Part shown: piece by piece, positions 28,582-38,740 of the stretch | Position numbering within the stretch: the first letter of the stretch is position 1 | Layout of the letters: each line of letters begins with the position of its first letter | Source of the DNA: Escherichia ruysiae | GTDB lineage: Bacteria > Pseudomonadota > Gammaproteobacteria > Enterobacterales > Enterobacteriaceae | Length of the DNA: 64,000 nucleotides | Direction of reading: 5' to 3' | Assembly (NCBI RefSeq): GCF_031323975.1 | Contig: NZ_JAVIWS010000001.1 | Span: forward strand, 2,046,001 to 2,110,000 | Notes under the pieces: generated by a model | The model's database searches: none | Told to the model about the DNA's origin: nothing | What the model saw: the letters and a program-made list of their open reading frames with translations, nothing else | Position numbers and translations under genes: made by a program

Positions 28582-28998
28582 TTAGTGACGAACACCGTCA
28601 TCATCTTCGTCGACATAATCTTCATCGTCGCCATCTTCGCCGTTAGGATCTTCAAAGTAAGTGCCCCAACCGTCGTATTCAACGTCGAACTTCTCTGCCA
28701 GGTTCATCAATTGCTCAACCTGGGCGTCGATAAGATCGGCATTCAACGCGCATTCGCTGAGGATGTCACAGCAAATTACGATATCGCCATCTTCCACTTC
28801 CAACTCTTCCGGATCGGTCACTTCGTAACCGAGTTTAAACGCTTCAACCGCTGCTTTTTCCAGGGTTTCCAGATCGTCTGCGGAAAGGTGATGTTCGATG
28901 GTGTACAGCGCGTCCGGATCGCTGCCATCTTCCAGTAATTCTTCAATAATCAAACGCGTTTCTTCACGCTGTTCTTCCAGTTGTTCCGGGTTTGCCAT
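28582..28998 (-). CDS. rraB: RNase E inhibitor protein RraB
   Basis: A 138-residue, strongly acidic protein. RraB binds the C-terminal scaffold of RNase E and changes the degradosome and the set of transcripts cut. The start [20 protein letters not shown] and the acidic C-terminal tail rich in D and E ([19 protein letters not shown]) match the E. coli protein. The ATG is preceded by AGAGGAATG on the minus strand. It is monocistronic between yjgM and argI. Confidence 0.95.
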   Translation of the reverse strand: MANPEQLEEQREETRLIIEELLEDGSDPDALYTIEHHLSADDLETLEKAAVEAFKLGYEVTDPEELEVEDGDIVICCDILSECALNADLIDAQVEQLMNLAEKFDVEYDGWGTYFEDPNGEDGDDEDYVDEDDDGVRH

Positions 28999-29090
28999 GG
29001 CTCATTCCTCTTAATGTCCTGCCGATACTCTTATTGTCACACACCACTGACATTGCCTCCACCTTTGTGACAAAGATTTATGTTTTAGGC

Positions 29091-29134
29091 TTGCAAATGA
29101 ATAATCATCCATATAAATTGAATTTTAATTCATT
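29091..29134 (+). promoter_or_regulatory. argI promoter with two ARG boxes
   Basis: The -35 TTGCAA (29091-29096) and -10 TAAATT (29114-29119) are 17 bases apart. Two ArgR half-palindromic boxes overlap them: AATGAATAATCATCCATA (29096-29113) and ATTGAATTTTAATTCATT (29117-29134). The hexameric arginine-bound ArgR would block polymerase. Confidence 0.85.
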
Positions 29135-29159
29135 ACGGCGTTAGCCACAGGAGGGATCT

Positions 29160-30164
29160 ATGTCCGGGTTTTATCATAAACATTTCCTGAAATTACTCGA
29201 TTTCACGCCAGCTGAACTCAACAGCCTGCTGCAGTTAGCTGCGAAGCTGAAAGCCGATAAGAAAAACGGCAAAGAAGAAGCCAGACTCACAGGTAAAAAT
29301 ATCGCGCTCATCTTCGAAAAAGACTCGACCCGTACCCGATGCTCTTTCGAAGTTGCCGCATATGACCAGGGTGCTCGCGTCACTTATCTCGGCCCCAGCG
29401 GCAGCCAGATTGGCCATAAAGAGTCGATTAAAGATACCGCCCGCGTGCTTGGTCGCATGTATGACGGTATTCAGTATCGCGGCTATGGTCAGGAGATTGT
29501 CGAAACGCTGGCGGAATATGCAGGTGTGCCGGTATGGAACGGCCTGACTAATGAGTTTCATCCTACACAGCTTCTGGCGGATTTGCTGACCATGCAGGAG
29601 CATTTACCAGGTAAAGCGTTCAATGAGATGACGCTGGTTTATGCCGGAGATGCACGCAACAACATGGGTAACTCAATGCTGGAAGCTGCGGCGTTGACCG
29701 GTCTGGATTTACGCCTGGTAGCGCCACAAGCGTGCTGGCCGGAAGCTTCGCTGGTTACGGAATGCCGCGCCCTGGCACAGCAAAATGGCGGGAATATAAC
29801 GCTGACAGAAGATATCGCAGCAGGCGTTAAAGGTGCCGACTTTATTTACACCGATGTGTGGGTGTCGATGGGGGAAGCGAAAGAGAAATGGGCAGAACGT
29901 ATTGCATTACTGCGTGATTATCAGGTGAATAGCAAAATGATGCAGTTAACCGGTAATCCAGACGTCAAATTCCTGCACTGCCTGCCCGCGTTTCATGACG
30001 ACCAAACGACGCTAGGTAAAAAGATGGCAGAAAAGTTTGGCCTGCACGGTGGGATGGAAGTGACGGATGAGGTCTTTGAATCTGCCGCCAGTATTGTTTT
30101 TGATCAGGCGGAAAACCGCATGCATACCATCAAAGCGGTAATGGTTGCGACGCTCGCCCAATAA
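29160..30164 (+). CDS. argI: Ornithine carbamoyltransferase
   Basis: A 334-residue enzyme converting ornithine and carbamoyl phosphate into citrulline for arginine synthesis. The carbamoyl-phosphate loop is STRTR (56-60), with HPTQ near 134, and the ornithine-binding HCLP lies in [22 protein letters not shown] precedes the ATG. ARG boxes in the promoter predict repression by ArgR. It supplies citrulline for ArgG, whose gene tail opens this window. In K-12 yjgL lies between argI and tabA; here they are adjacent. Confidence 0.97.
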   Translation: MSGFYHKHFLKLLDFTPAELNSLLQLAAKLKADKKNGKEEARLTGKNIALIFEKDSTRTRCSFEVAAYDQGARVTYLGPSGSQIGHKESIKDTARVLGRMYDGIQYRGYGQEIVETLAEYAGVPVWNGLTNEFHPTQLLADLLTMQEHLPGKAFNEMTLVYAGDARNNMGNSMLEAAALTGLDLRLVAPQACWPEASLVTECRALAQQNGGNITLTEDIAAGVKGADFIYTDVWVSMGEAKEKWAERIALLRDYQVNSKMMQLTGNPDVKFLHCLPAFHDDQTTLGKKMAEKFGLHGGMEVTDEVFESAASIVFDQAENRMHTIKAVMVATLAQ

Positions 30165-30172
30165 CGCCAGTA

Positions 30173-30199
30173 CCGGAGGCGGCGTAACGTCGCCTCCGG
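30173..30199. terminator. Stem-loop between argI and tabA
   Basis: CCGGAGGCG (30173-30181) pairs with CGCCTCCGG (30191-30199). It lies between convergent argI and tabA, lacks a long T tract, and may act with Rho or as an end-protecting hairpin. Confidence 0.55.
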
Positions 30200-30209
30200 C
30201 ATAATCCAC

Positions 30210-30692
<483 letters not shown>

Positions 30693-30874
30693 TCATTTCT
30701 CTTGTTATACGTAATTCCTTACTGCCATACCAGCATTTTTTGCCGCCTGATTGCGCCAGCGCATATTTTCCCCCCACATTCCCCCCCCCCTAAATTCATT
30801 TCGTTATAAATTCAAATTTTAAGCATATAAATTCACAACAATCGTTTACCTTGGAAGTTTCTTGCATTAATCGC

Positions 30875-30914
30875 TTGATCCCACTTTCTGGCTGAGTATA
30901 ATGCCGGACAATTT
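30875..30914 (+). promoter_or_regulatory. pyrBI promoter with UTP-sensitive start
   Basis: -35 TTGATC (30875-30880) and -10 TATAAT (30897-30902) are 16 bases apart. The predicted start at about 30910 begins AATTTG, the pyrBI initially transcribed sequence known for reiterative U addition at high UTP. Confidence 0.85.
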
Positions 30915-30927
30915 GCCGGGAGGATGT

Positions 30928-31062
30928 ATGGTTCAGTGTGTTCGACATTTTGTCTTACCGCGTCTGAAAAAAGACGCTGGCCTGCCGTTTTTCTTCCCGT
31001 TGATCACCCATTCCCAGCCCCTCAATCGAGGGGCTTTTTTTTGCCCAGGCGTCAGGAGATAA
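30928..31062 (+). CDS. pyrL: pyrBI leader peptide
   Basis: A 44-codon leader starting [20 protein letters not shown] and ending VRR-TAA, identical in plan to E. coli PyrL. Its translation is coupled to transcription. When UTP is low, polymerase pauses at U-rich sites, the ribosome catches up and prevents the attenuator at 31016-31042 from folding. The reading frame passes through the hairpin. It ends two bases before the pyrB ATG. Confidence 0.95.
   Translation: MVQCVRHFVLPRLKKDAGLPFFFPLITHSQPLNRGAFFCPGVRR
31016..31042 (+). terminator. pyrBI attenuator
   Basis: AGCCCCTC (31016-31023) and GAGGGGCT (31028-31035) form the stem, followed by a T run to 31042. It lies within pyrL, 22 bases before pyrB. 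Confidence 0.92.
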
Positions 31063-31064
31063 AC

Positions 31065-32000
31065 ATGGCTAATCCGCTATATCAAAAACACATCATTTCC
31101 ATAAATGACCTTAGTCGCGATGACCTTAATCTGGTGCTGGCGACAGCGGCGAAACTGAAAGCAAACCCGCAACCAGAGTTGTTGAAACATAAAGTGATTG
31201 CCAGTTGCTTCTTCGAAGCATCAACCCGCACCCGCCTCTCTTTCGAAACCTCGATGCACCGCCTGGGCGCTAGTGTGGTGGGATTCTCTGACAGCGCAAA
31301 CACCTCACTGGGAAAAAAAGGTGAAACGCTGGCTGATACCATCTCGGTTATCAGCACTTACGTCGATGCAATTGTGATGCGCCATCCGCAGGAAGGTGCG
31401 GCGCGCCTGGCAACCGAGTTTTCCGGCAATGTGCCGGTGCTGAACGCCGGTGATGGTTCCAACCAACATCCGACGCAAACCTTGCTGGATCTGTTCACCA
31501 TTCAGGAAACCCAGGGACGTCTGGACAATCTTCGTGTCGCAATGGTCGGCGACCTGAAATATGGTCGCACCGTTCACTCCCTGACCCAGGCGCTGGCGAA
31601 ATTCGACGGCAACCGTTTCTACTTCATCGCCCCGGATGCGCTGGCAATGCCGCAGTACATTCTGGACATGCTTGATGAAAAAGGTATCGCCTGGAGCCTG
31701 CATAGTTCCATTGAAGAAGTGATGGCGGAAGTGGACATTTTGTATATGACCCGCGTGCAAAAAGAGCGCCTGGACCCGTCCGAATACGCCAACGTAAAAG
31801 CGCAGTTTGTCCTGCGCGCCAGCGATCTTCACAACGCCAAAGCCAATATGAAAGTGCTGCATCCGCTGCCGCGTATTGATGAAATTGCGACGGATGTCGA
31901 TAAAACGCCGCACGCCTGGTACTTCCAGCAAGCAGGCAATGGGATTTTCGCTCGCCAGGCGTTACTGGCACTGGTTCTGAATCGCGATCTGGTACTGTAA
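31065..32000 (+). CDS. pyrB: Aspartate carbamoyltransferase catalytic subunit
   Basis: A 311-residue catalytic chain from ATG 31065, which joins carbamoyl phosphate and aspartate at the first committed step of pyrimidine synthesis. The phosphate-binding loop STRTR is at 53-57, [10 protein letters not shown] supplies the neighbouring-subunit lysine, and HPTQ and HPLPR complete the active site. AGGAG precedes the ATG. The upstream in-frame extension that overlaps pyrL is not used. It forms a dodecamer with PyrI. It shares ancestry with ArgI encoded 1 kb upstream. Confidence 0.98.
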   Translation: MANPLYQKHIISINDLSRDDLNLVLATAAKLKANPQPELLKHKVIASCFFEASTRTRLSFETSMHRLGASVVGFSDSANTSLGKKGETLADTISVISTYVDAIVMRHPQEGAARLATEFSGNVPVLNAGDGSNQHPTQTLLDLFTIQETQGRLDNLRVAMVGDLKYGRTVHSLTQALAKFDGNRFYFIAPDALAMPQYILDMLDEKGIAWSLHSSIEEVMAEVDILYMTRVQKERLDPSEYANVKAQFVLRASDLHNAKANMKVLHPLPRIDEIATDVDKTPHAWYFQQAGNGIFARQALLALVLNRDLVL

Positions 32001-32012
32001 GGGGACATAGAG

Positions 32013-32474
32013 ATGACACACGATAATAAATTGCAGGTTGAAGCTATTAAACGCGGCACGGTAATTGACCATATCCCCGCCCAGATCGGTTTTAAGCTGT
32101 TGAGTCTGTTCAAGCTGACCGAAACGGATCAGCGTATCACCATCGGTCTGAACCTGCCTTCTGGCGAGATGGGGCGCAAGGATCTGATCAAGATCGAAAA
32201 TACCTTTTTGAGTGAAGATCAGGTAGACCAACTGGCGCTGTACGCACCGCAAGCCACGGTAAATCGTATCGACAATTATGAAGTGGTTGGTAAATCACGC
32301 CCCAGCCTGCCGGAGCGCATCGACAATGTGCTGGTCTGCCCGAACAGCAACTGTATCAGCCATGCCGAACCGGTTTCTTCCAGCTTTGCAGTGCGAAAAC
32401 GCGCCAATGACATCGCGCTCAAATGCAAATACTGCGAAAAAGAGTTTTCCCATAATGTGGTACTGGCCAATTAA
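32013..32474 (+). CDS. pyrI: Aspartate carbamoyltransferase regulatory subunit
   Basis: A 153-residue regulatory chain that binds CTP and UTP (feedback inhibition) or ATP (activation). The N-terminal allosteric domain includes [15 protein letters not shown]. The C-terminal zinc domain has four cysteines, C109 and C114 (VCPNSNC) and C138 and C141 (KCKYC), which hold the contact with PyrB. It follows pyrB by 12 bases and ends at a strong terminator. Confidence 0.98.
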
Positions 32475-32490
32475 TTGCGGTTGGTAATAA

Positions 32491-32523
32491 AAGTCTGGCT
32501 CCCTATAATGAGCCAGACTTTTT
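32491..32523 (+). terminator. pyrBI operon terminator
   Basis: AAGTCTGGCT (32491-32500) pairs with AGCCAGACTT (32511-32520), followed by T's, between pyrI and ridA. Confidence 0.85.
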
Positions 32524-32546
32524 ACCGCTGTAATAAAGGAGAAATC

Positions 32547-32933
32547 ATGAGTAAAACTATCGCTACGGAAAATGCACCGGCAGCTATCGGACCTTATGTT
32601 CAGGGCGTTGATCTGGGCAGTATGATCATCACCTCTGGTCAGATCCCGGTAAACCCGAAAACTGGCGAAGTACCGGCAGACGTCGCGGCACAAGCGCGTC
32701 AGTCTTTGGATAACGTGAAAGCGATCGTGGAAGCGGCTGGCCTGAAAGTGGGCGACATCGTTAAAACCACCGTGTTTGTGAAAGATCTGAACGACTTCGC
32801 AACCGTAAATGCCACTTACGAAGCCTTCTTCACCGAACACAACGCCACCTTCCCGGCACGTTCTTGCGTTGAAGTTGCCCGTCTGCCGAAAGACGTGAAG
32901 ATTGAGATCGAAGCGATCGCTGTTCGTCGCTAA
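32547..32933 (+). CDS. ridA: RidA enamine/imine deaminase
   Basis: A 128-residue YjgF/YER057c/UK114 family protein from ATG 32547, with AAAGGAG upstream. RidA trimers hydrolyse reactive 2-aminoacrylate and related enamines formed by PLP enzymes such as threonine dehydratase. The family core ITSGQIPVNPKTGEVP and the arginine in FPARSCVEVARLP (about R105) are present. It lies directly after pyrBI as in K-12 but is separated by a terminator, so it probably has its own promoter. Confidence 0.97.
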   Translation: MSKTIATENAPAAIGPYVQGVDLGSMIITSGQIPVNPKTGEVPADVAAQARQSLDNVKAIVEAAGLKVGDIVKTTVFVKDLNDFATVNATYEAFFTEHNATFPARSCVEVARLPKDVKIEIEAIAVRR

Positions 32934-32940
32934 TCTTGAT

Positions 32941-33090
32941 GGAAATCCGGGCTATCGTGCCCGGATTAAGTCTGATGACAAAAGCAAAATCGCCTGATGC
33001 GCTACGCTTATCAGGCCTGGGTGATTCCTGCAATTTATTGAATTTGTAGGCTGGATAAGGCGTTTACGCTGCATCCGGCATGAACAAAGC
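32941..33090. repeat. Stem-loop and REP/BIME between ridA and mgtA
   Basis: AATCCGGGCTATCGTGCCCGGATT (32944-32967) is a hairpin just after ridA. It is followed by REP units GCCTGATGCGCTACGCTTAT and GGATAAGGCGTTTACGCTGC in opposed orientation. Confidence 0.75.
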
Positions 33091-33138
33091 TCACTTTATC
33101 TGCAATCTGAATCCGGGCCACCATGCCCAGCTTATTCT

Positions 33139-35835
33139 TTACTGCCAACCATAACGACGGCTATAGAACCCTTTCACCAACTGCGTTAACGTCATATATC
33201 CTGCCAGAATCGCAATCAGCCACGGGAAGTAACTTAACGGTAGCGCCTGCAATTGCAGATAACTGGCCAGCGGCGAAAACGGCAACGCGATCCCGACAAT
33301 CATCACGATTACGGTCATGATCATTAACGGCCACGATGCACGACTCTGAATAAACGGTACACGACGGGTACGGATCATATGCACAATCAGCGTTTGAGAC
33401 AGTAATCCCACCACGAACCAGCCCGACTGGAACAGTGTTTGCGTTTCCGGCGTGTTGGCATGGAATACCCACCACATCAGGCAAAACGTCAGAATATCGA
33501 AGATCGAACTGATCGGTCCGAAGAAGATCATAAAACGCCCCAGATCCGCCGGATTCCAACGCTGCGGCTTTTGAATTTGCTCGTCATCAACGTTATCAAA
33601 CGGGATCGCCACCTGTGACACATCGTACAGCAGGTTCTGGATCAGTAAGTGTAACGGCAGCATCGGCAGAAAGGGCAAGAAAGCACTCGCCACCAGCACG
33701 CTGAACACATTACCGAAGTTAGAACTCGCCGTCATTTTGATGTATTTCAGCATGTTAGAGAAAGTCCGGCGCCCTTCAATAACCCCCTCTTCCAGCACCA
33801 TCAGGCTTTTTTCCAGCAGGATGATATCAGCCGCTTCACGGGCAATATCTACCGCGCCGTCCACAGAAATGCCGATATCCGCAGCGCGTAAGGCGGGCGC
33901 ATCATTAATACCATCGCCCATAAAGCCAACCACATGCCCTTCGCGCTTTAGCAACGTTACGATGCGTTCCTTATGCATCGGCGTCAGGCGAGCAAACAGC
34001 GTGGTGCGCTGTGCGAGATTTGCCAGTTCGTCATCAGATAGCGTTTCAATATCACTACCAATGACCACCTCTCCCGCGTCCAGCCCCACTTCATGGCACA
34101 CTTTCGCCGCCACTAATTCACTGTCACCAGTGAGGATTTTCACGGTAATTCCACTCGCTTTTAATGCCCGCAGCGCCGGAGCGGTTGTCTCTTTTGGCGG
34201 ATCAAGAAAAGCGATATATCCTTCGAGGATCAGGTCGGATTCATCCGCCCGCTGGTAATCTCCTTCACGCGCGGGCAGATATTTCGTCGCCACCGCAACC
34301 ACGCGCAGCCCCTGACGATTCAGCGTATCAGTAACCCGCTTAATCTTACGCAGCATGGTGTCATCGAGCGGCACAATCTCGTCATTGTGGCGCACCTGTG
34401 AACACACATTAAGGATCTCCTGCAATGCGCCTTTGCACACCAGCTGATGATGTTCGGTATTTTCTGCCACTACCACCGACATCCGGCGACGCTCAAAATC
34501 AAACGGAATCTCATCAATTTTCTGCCAACGGCTGGCCAGCGAACGCGCCGACTCTTCATCCGTACCTTCGAGCACCGCTGTATCAAGCAGGTTTTTAAGC
34601 CCGGTCTGGTAATGACTGTTCAACCACGCGCTATGCAGCACGCGTTCGCTGGTTTTACCGGAGATATCGGTATGATTCTCCAGCACAATTTTATCCTGCG
34701 TCAGGGTGCCGGTTTTATCGGTACACAGAATATCCATAGCGCCAAAGTTCTGAATGGCATCCAGATGTTTGACGATCACCTTCTGTTTCGACAGCTTTAC
34801 TGCGCCACGCGCCAGCGTTGAGGTGACAATCATCGGCAACATTTCCGGCGTTAAACCCACCGCTACCGAAAGCGCAAACAGCGCCGCTTCCCACCAGTCG
34901 CCTTTGGTGTAACCGTTGATCAACAGCACCACCGGTGCCATCACCAGCATAAAGCGAATCAGCAGCATACTGACGCGGCTGATCCCTTGCTGAAAGGCAT
35001 TCGGCTCGCTTTCCTGCTCACTAACACGCCCCGCCAGTTGACCAAACCAGGTGTTGGCACCTGTGGCAATCACCATTGCTTGTGCCGTGCCGCTCACCAC
35101 GGTGGTGCCCATAAAACACAGGGTGTCACACTCCAGCGGATTGCTGTGCTCCGGCTGGCGAGTGGTTGCAGCTTTTTCTACGGGCAGAGACTCACCGGTT
35201 AACGACGCCTGAGCGACGAACAGATCCCGCGCCTGCAAGATACGCAAATCTGCCGGGATCATATCCCCCGCCGCCAGTTTAATAATATCGCCGGGCACCA
35301 GCTGGTCGATCGGGATCTCCAGCCAGCCATTTTCGCCTTTGCTGTTAATAACGCGCAGCACCGTCGCGGTATTGCTGACCATCGCTTTCAGGGCATCTGC
35401 CGCTTTGGTGGAACGCGCTTCCTGAATAAAGTTCAGCAGCGTGGAAATAGCCACCATTAACGCGATAACGCCTGCGGCAAATAAATCTTCCGTGGCGTAA
35501 GAAATGCCGCCAAGGAGCGTGAGCAAAATATTAAAGGGGTTGCGATAGCAGACCCACAAATGTACCCACCACGGCGATGGTTGTTGCGCAGGTAATTTAT
35601 TTTCGCCATGTTTTTCACGGGCAACTTCCACTTCCGCCTGATTCAACCCTTCCGGGTGGGTGTCGAACGTGTTCCATAATTCTTCTTCGGGCATCACCGC
35701 CATTTTCAGGCAATGCGCGCTTAAGGAAGGCGGGATTGGTGCATTCGCTGTCTGCTGCGCACCCGGTAGCGGATCGCGACGGATCAGACGGGAAGGTAAA
35801 TGGCGAGTGAGCCGGGTAAAAATTTCTTTAAACAT
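33139..35835 (-). CDS. mgtA: Mg2+-importing P-type ATPase MgtA
   Basis: An 898-residue P3B-type ATPase of the inner membrane that imports Mg2+ when it is scarce. The actuator motif TGES is at 213-216. The phosphorylated aspartate D373 lies in DKTGTLTQD, the hinge in GDGINDAPALRAADIG, and about ten membrane helices are visible, with PEMLP near 330. It has a long leader (35836-36088) carrying mgtL and is predicted to be activated by PhoP. It runs towards ridA across a REP region. Length equals K-12 MgtA. Confidence 0.98.
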   Translation of the reverse strand: MFKEIFTRLTRHLPSRLIRRDPLPGAQQTANAPIPPSLSAHCLKMAVMPEEELWNTFDTHPEGLNQAEVEVAREKHGENKLPAQQPSPWWVHLWVCYRNPFNILLTLLGGISYATEDLFAAGVIALMVAISTLLNFIQEARSTKAADALKAMVSNTATVLRVINSKGENGWLEIPIDQLVPGDIIKLAAGDMIPADLRILQARDLFVAQASLTGESLPVEKAATTRQPEHSNPLECDTLCFMGTTVVSGTAQAMVIATGANTWFGQLAGRVSEQESEPNAFQQGISRVSMLLIRFMLVMAPVVLLINGYTKGDWWEAALFALSVAVGLTPEMLPMIVTSTLARGAVKLSKQKVIVKHLDAIQNFGAMDILCTDKTGTLTQDKIVLENHTDISGKTSERVLHSAWLNSHYQTGLKNLLDTAVLEGTDEESARSLASRWQKIDEIPFDFERRRMSVVVAENTEHHQLVCKGALQEILNVCSQVRHNDEIVPLDDTMLRKIKRVTDTLNRQGLRVVAVATKYLPAREGDYQRADESDLILEGYIAFLDPPKETTAPALRALKASGITVKILTGDSELVAAKVCHEVGLDAGEVVIGSDIETLSDDELANLAQRTTLFARLTPMHKERIVTLLKREGHVVGFMGDGINDAPALRAADIGISVDGAVDIAREAADIILLEKSLMVLEEGVIEGRRTFSNMLKYIKMTASSNFGNVFSVLVASAFLPFLPMLPLHLLIQNLLYDVSQVAIPFDNVDDEQIQKPQRWNPADLGRFMIFFGPISSIFDILTFCLMWWVFHANTPETQTLFQSGWFVVGLLSQTLIVHMIRTRRVPFIQSRASWPLMIMTVIVMIVGIALPFSPLASYLQLQALPLSYFPWLIAILAGYMTLTQLVKGFYSRRYGWQ

Positions 35836-36088
35836 AGGGTGTCCCTCCGCACTGTCTGGAACAGTGCAGAAATATCTTCAGGCGTGGCGAAGCCTTACCT
35901 GAAGGTAATAAATATGAGCAGGGACGTTAAAACGTCACGGCCTTACGCATCCGGTAACGCCGTGAAAAGACGGGCTTACCGGAAAAGTTTTAATCTCCGT
36001 CGAGGGAGAGGCGTGGGATCAGGTTCCATATAACCTCCGGTAAGTGAATAAATAGCGCCGCGAATACAATAATATTCGTAGCATTTAT
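35836..36088 (-). promoter_or_regulatory. mgtA Mg2+/proline-responsive leader RNA
   Basis: About 250 bases of untranslated leader precede mgtA on the minus strand and contain mgtL. In E. coli and Salmonella this leader senses Mg2+ and proline or arginine shortage and controls Rho-dependent termination. A GC-rich hairpin region (CATCCGGTAACGCCGTG and CGGGCTTACCGG) lies between mgtL and mgtA. The 5' end is inferred from the -10 TATTAT at 36095-36100. Confidence 0.75.
35976..36029 (-). CDS. mgtL: MgtL leader peptide
   Basis: ATG 36029 opens a 17-codon frame, [17 protein letters not shown], identical to E. coli MgtL as I recall it. Proline codons at positions 3, 5, 7 and 9 let ribosome stalling under proline or Mg2+ limitation change the leader fold and allow transcription into mgtA. 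GGAGG lies upstream of the ATG on the minus strand. It acts in cis; the peptide has no other known role. Confidence 0.92.
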
Positions 36089-36112
36089 GCCGATATAATA
36101 CCTGTCGGCAAC

Positions 36113-36129
36113 TAAACCAACGATAAACC
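36113..36129 (-). promoter_or_regulatory. PhoP box upstream of mgtA
   Basis: On the minus strand GGTTTA-TCGTT-GGTTTA is a tandem PhoP repeat with five-base spacing, 12 bases before the -10 TATTAT (36095-36100). Confidence 0.85.
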
Positions 36130-36203
36130 AGACTTTGCCCATTGCTGAATGCGCGGGTAAAGTTAGTCTCTAATAATTAAACAACACGTTACGGGATAAC
36201 AGG

Positions 36204-37151
36204 ATGCAAAATCGGCTGACCATCAAAGACATCGCGCGCTTGAGCGGCGTGGGAAAATCCACTGTTTCCCGGGTGCTGAATAACGAAAGCGGCGTGAGCC
36301 AGCGCACACGTGAACGTGTTGAAGCAGTGATGAATCAGCATGGATTTTCCCCTTCCCGCTCTGCGCGCGCCATGCGTGGGCAAAGCGATAAAGTGGTCGC
36401 CATCATCGTGACACGTCTGGATTCGCTGTCAGAAAATCTCGCGGTTCAGACCATGCTGCCGGCGTTCTATGAACAGGGTTACGACCCCATCATGATGGAA
36501 AGCCAGTTTTCACCACAATTAGTTGCCGAACATCTGGGCGTTTTGAAACGTCGTAATATCGACGGCGTAGTGCTGTTTGGTTTTACCGGTATAACCGAAG
36601 AGATGTTAGCCCACTGGCAGTCATCGCTGGTGCTGCTGGCACGCGACGCAAAGGGCTTTGCTTCAGTCTGTTATGACGACGAAGGGGCGATCAAAATCCT
36701 GATGCAACGGCTGTATGACCAGGGGCATCGCAATATCAGTTATCTCGGCGTGCCGCACAGTGACGTGACGACCGGTAAGCGACGTCATGAAGCCTACCTT
36801 GCGTTCTGCAAAGCGCATAAACTGCATCCCGTCGCCGCTCTGCCTGGCCTCGCCATGAAGCAAGGTTATGAGAACGTGGCAAAAGTCATTACCCCTGAAA
36901 CCACCGCGTTGCTGTGCGCAACTGACACGCTGGCACTTGGCGCAAGTAAATACCTGCAAGAGCAACGCATCGATACCTTACAGCTGGCGAGCGTTGGTAA
37001 TACACCGTTGATGAAGTTCCTCCATCCGGAGATCGTCACCGTTGACCCAGGCTACGCAGAAGCCGGACGCCAGGCGGCCTGCCAGTTAATCAAACAGATA
37101 ACCGGGCACAGCGAACCGCAACAAATCATCATCCCCGCCACCCTGTCCTGA
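36204..37151 (+). CDS. treR: Trehalose operon repressor TreR
   Basis: A 315-residue LacI-family repressor. The N-terminal HTH is LTIKDIARLSGVGKSTVSRV, with a hinge near 50, then a periplasmic-binding-protein-like sensor domain. TreR responds to trehalose-6-phosphate (inducer) with trehalose as anti-inducer, and represses treBC from the palindrome at 37191-37204. It diverges from mgtA, with which it shares a 174-base gap, and precedes treB by 118 bases. Length matches K-12. Confidence 0.97.
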   Translation: MQNRLTIKDIARLSGVGKSTVSRVLNNESGVSQRTRERVEAVMNQHGFSPSRSARAMRGQSDKVVAIIVTRLDSLSENLAVQTMLPAFYEQGYDPIMMESQFSPQLVAEHLGVLKRRNIDGVVLFGFTGITEEMLAHWQSSLVLLARDAKGFASVCYDDEGAIKILMQRLYDQGHRNISYLGVPHSDVTTGKRRHEAYLAFCKAHKLHPVAALPGLAMKQGYENVAKVITPETTALLCATDTLALGASKYLQEQRIDTLQLASVGNTPLMKFLHPEIVTVDPGYAEAGRQAACQLIKQITGHSEPQQIIIPATLS

Positions 37152-37190
37152 TCGTTTCCTGAACGATAAATTGTGATCTTTGCCGTGTTT

Positions 37191-37204
37191 CGGGAACGTT
37201 CCCG
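37191..37204 (+). promoter_or_regulatory. TreR operator at treB
   Basis: CGGGAACGTTCCCG is a perfect 14-base palindrome with the central CG typical of LacI-family operators, 66 bases before the treB ATG. A CRP-like TTGTGATCTTTGCCGTG lies just upstream (about 37170). Confidence 0.8.
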
Positions 37205-37269
37205 TTTTTAAATTTTTCCGCGCAATATATTCTGCAGCCAACCAAAAATGTCATCTGCCATGGGGCTTT

Positions 37270-38691
37270 ATGATGAGCAAAGTGAACCAAACGGATATCG
37301 ATCGGTTGATTGAACTGGTCGGTGGGCGCGGCAATATTGCGACGGTGAGCCACTGTATTACTCGCCTGCGCTTTGTCCTCAACCAACCGGCCAATGCCAG
37401 ACCGAAAGAAATTGAACAACTCCCCATGGTGAAAGGTTGTTTCACCAATGCCGGGCAATTTCAGGTGGTGATTGGCACCAACGTTGGCGATTACTACAAA
37501 GCGTTATTAGCAACGACCGGACAGGCGCAGGTCGATAAAGAGCAGGTGAAAAAAGCCGCCAGGCAGAATATGAAATGGCATGAGCAGTTGATCTCCCATT
37601 TCGCAGAGATCTTCTTCCCGTTACTGCCCGCGCTGATTAGCGGCGGTTTGATCCTCGGTTTTCGTAATGTGATCGGCGATCTGCCCATGAGCAACGGTCA
37701 GACGCTGGCGCAAATGTACCCTTCCCTGCAAACGATCTACGATTTTCTGTGGTTGATCGGTGAGGCGATCTTCTTCTATCTGCCGGTCGGGATTTGCTGG
37801 TCGGCGGTGAAAAAGATGGGCGGCACGCCGATCCTCGGTATCGTGCTTGGCGTAACGCTGGTTTCTCCACAACTGATGAACGCCTATCTACTCGGGCAGC
37901 AGGTGCCGGAAGTGTGGGACTTTGGCATGTTCAGTATTGCGAAAGTAGGCTATCAGGCGCAGGTGATCCCGGCGCTGTTAGCCGGGCTGGCGCTGGGCTT
38001 TATTGAAACTCGCCTTAAGCGCATCGTGCCGGATTATCTCTATCTGGTGGTTGTACCGGTCTGCTCGCTGATCCTCGCGGTGTTCCTCGCCCATGCGCTG
38101 ATTGGTCCGTTTGGTCGCATGATTGGCGATGGCGTTGCCTTTGCGGTACGTCACCTGATGACTGGCAGCTTTGCCCCTATTGGCGCGGCATTGTTTGGCT
38201 TCCTCTATGCGCCGCTGGTCATTACCGGCGTACACCAGACCACGCTTGCCATTGATATGCAGATGATTCAAAGCATGGGCGGTACGCCAGTCTGGCCGCT
38301 GATTGCCCTTTCGAATATTGCTCAGGCGTCGGCAGTGGTAGGAATTATTATCGCCAGCCGTAAACAGAACGAGCGGGAAATTTCGGTTCCAGCGGCGATC
38401 TCCGCTTATCTTGGGGTTACTGAGCCGGCAATGTACGGCATCAACCTGAAATATCGCTTCCCGATGCTGTGCGCGATGATTGGTTCCGGTCTGGCGGGAT
38501 TGCTCTGCGGCCTGAACGGCGTTATGGCGAATGGCATCGGCGTCGGTGGTCTGCCTGGTATTCTCTCCATTCAGCCGAGCTACTGGCAGGTATTTGCGCT
38601 GGCAATGGCTATCGCCATCATCATCCCGATTGTGCTCACCTCGTTTATCTACCAGCGAAAACACCGCCTGGGCACGCTGAACATTGTTTAA
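37270..38691 (+). CDS. treB: Trehalose PTS permease, EIIBC
   Basis: A 473-residue phosphotransferase permease from ATG 37270 that imports trehalose as trehalose-6-phosphate. The N-terminal EIIB domain (1-85) carries the phosphocysteine in TVSHCITRLRF (C28). An inner-membrane EIIC domain with about ten helices follows, including GVTEPAMYGINLKYRFP. No EIIA domain is present, since the glucose EIIA (Crr) serves this system. It is first in treBC, under TreR and probably CRP control. Confidence 0.97.
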   Translation: MMSKVNQTDIDRLIELVGGRGNIATVSHCITRLRFVLNQPANARPKEIEQLPMVKGCFTNAGQFQVVIGTNVGDYYKALLATTGQAQVDKEQVKKAARQNMKWHEQLISHFAEIFFPLLPALISGGLILGFRNVIGDLPMSNGQTLAQMYPSLQTIYDFLWLIGEAIFFYLPVGICWSAVKKMGGTPILGIVLGVTLVSPQLMNAYLLGQQVPEVWDFGMFSIAKVGYQAQVIPALLAGLALGFIETRLKRIVPDYLYLVVVPVCSLILAVFLAHALIGPFGRMIGDGVAFAVRHLMTGSFAPIGAALFGFLYAPLVITGVHQTTLAIDMQMIQSMGGTPVWPLIALSNIAQASAVVGIIIASRKQNEREISVPAAISAYLGVTEPAMYGINLKYRFPMLCAMIGSGLAGLLCGLNGVMANGIGVGGLPGILSIQPSYWQVFALAMAIAIIIPIVLTSFIYQRKHRLGTLNIV

Positions 38692-38740
38692 TTTTCTTCG
38701 GGGCGCACTTGCGCCCCCTCGCATTTGCAGGAATGACGTA

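Noticed and set aside
28585..28938. A 117-codon frame opposite rraB
   Set aside because: It mirrors the acidic codon pattern of rraB and has no ribosome site or family similarity.
30924..31064. N-terminal extension of pyrB through the leader
   Set aside because: The region encodes PyrL in another frame and the attenuator; pyrB starts at 31065 with AGGAG before it.
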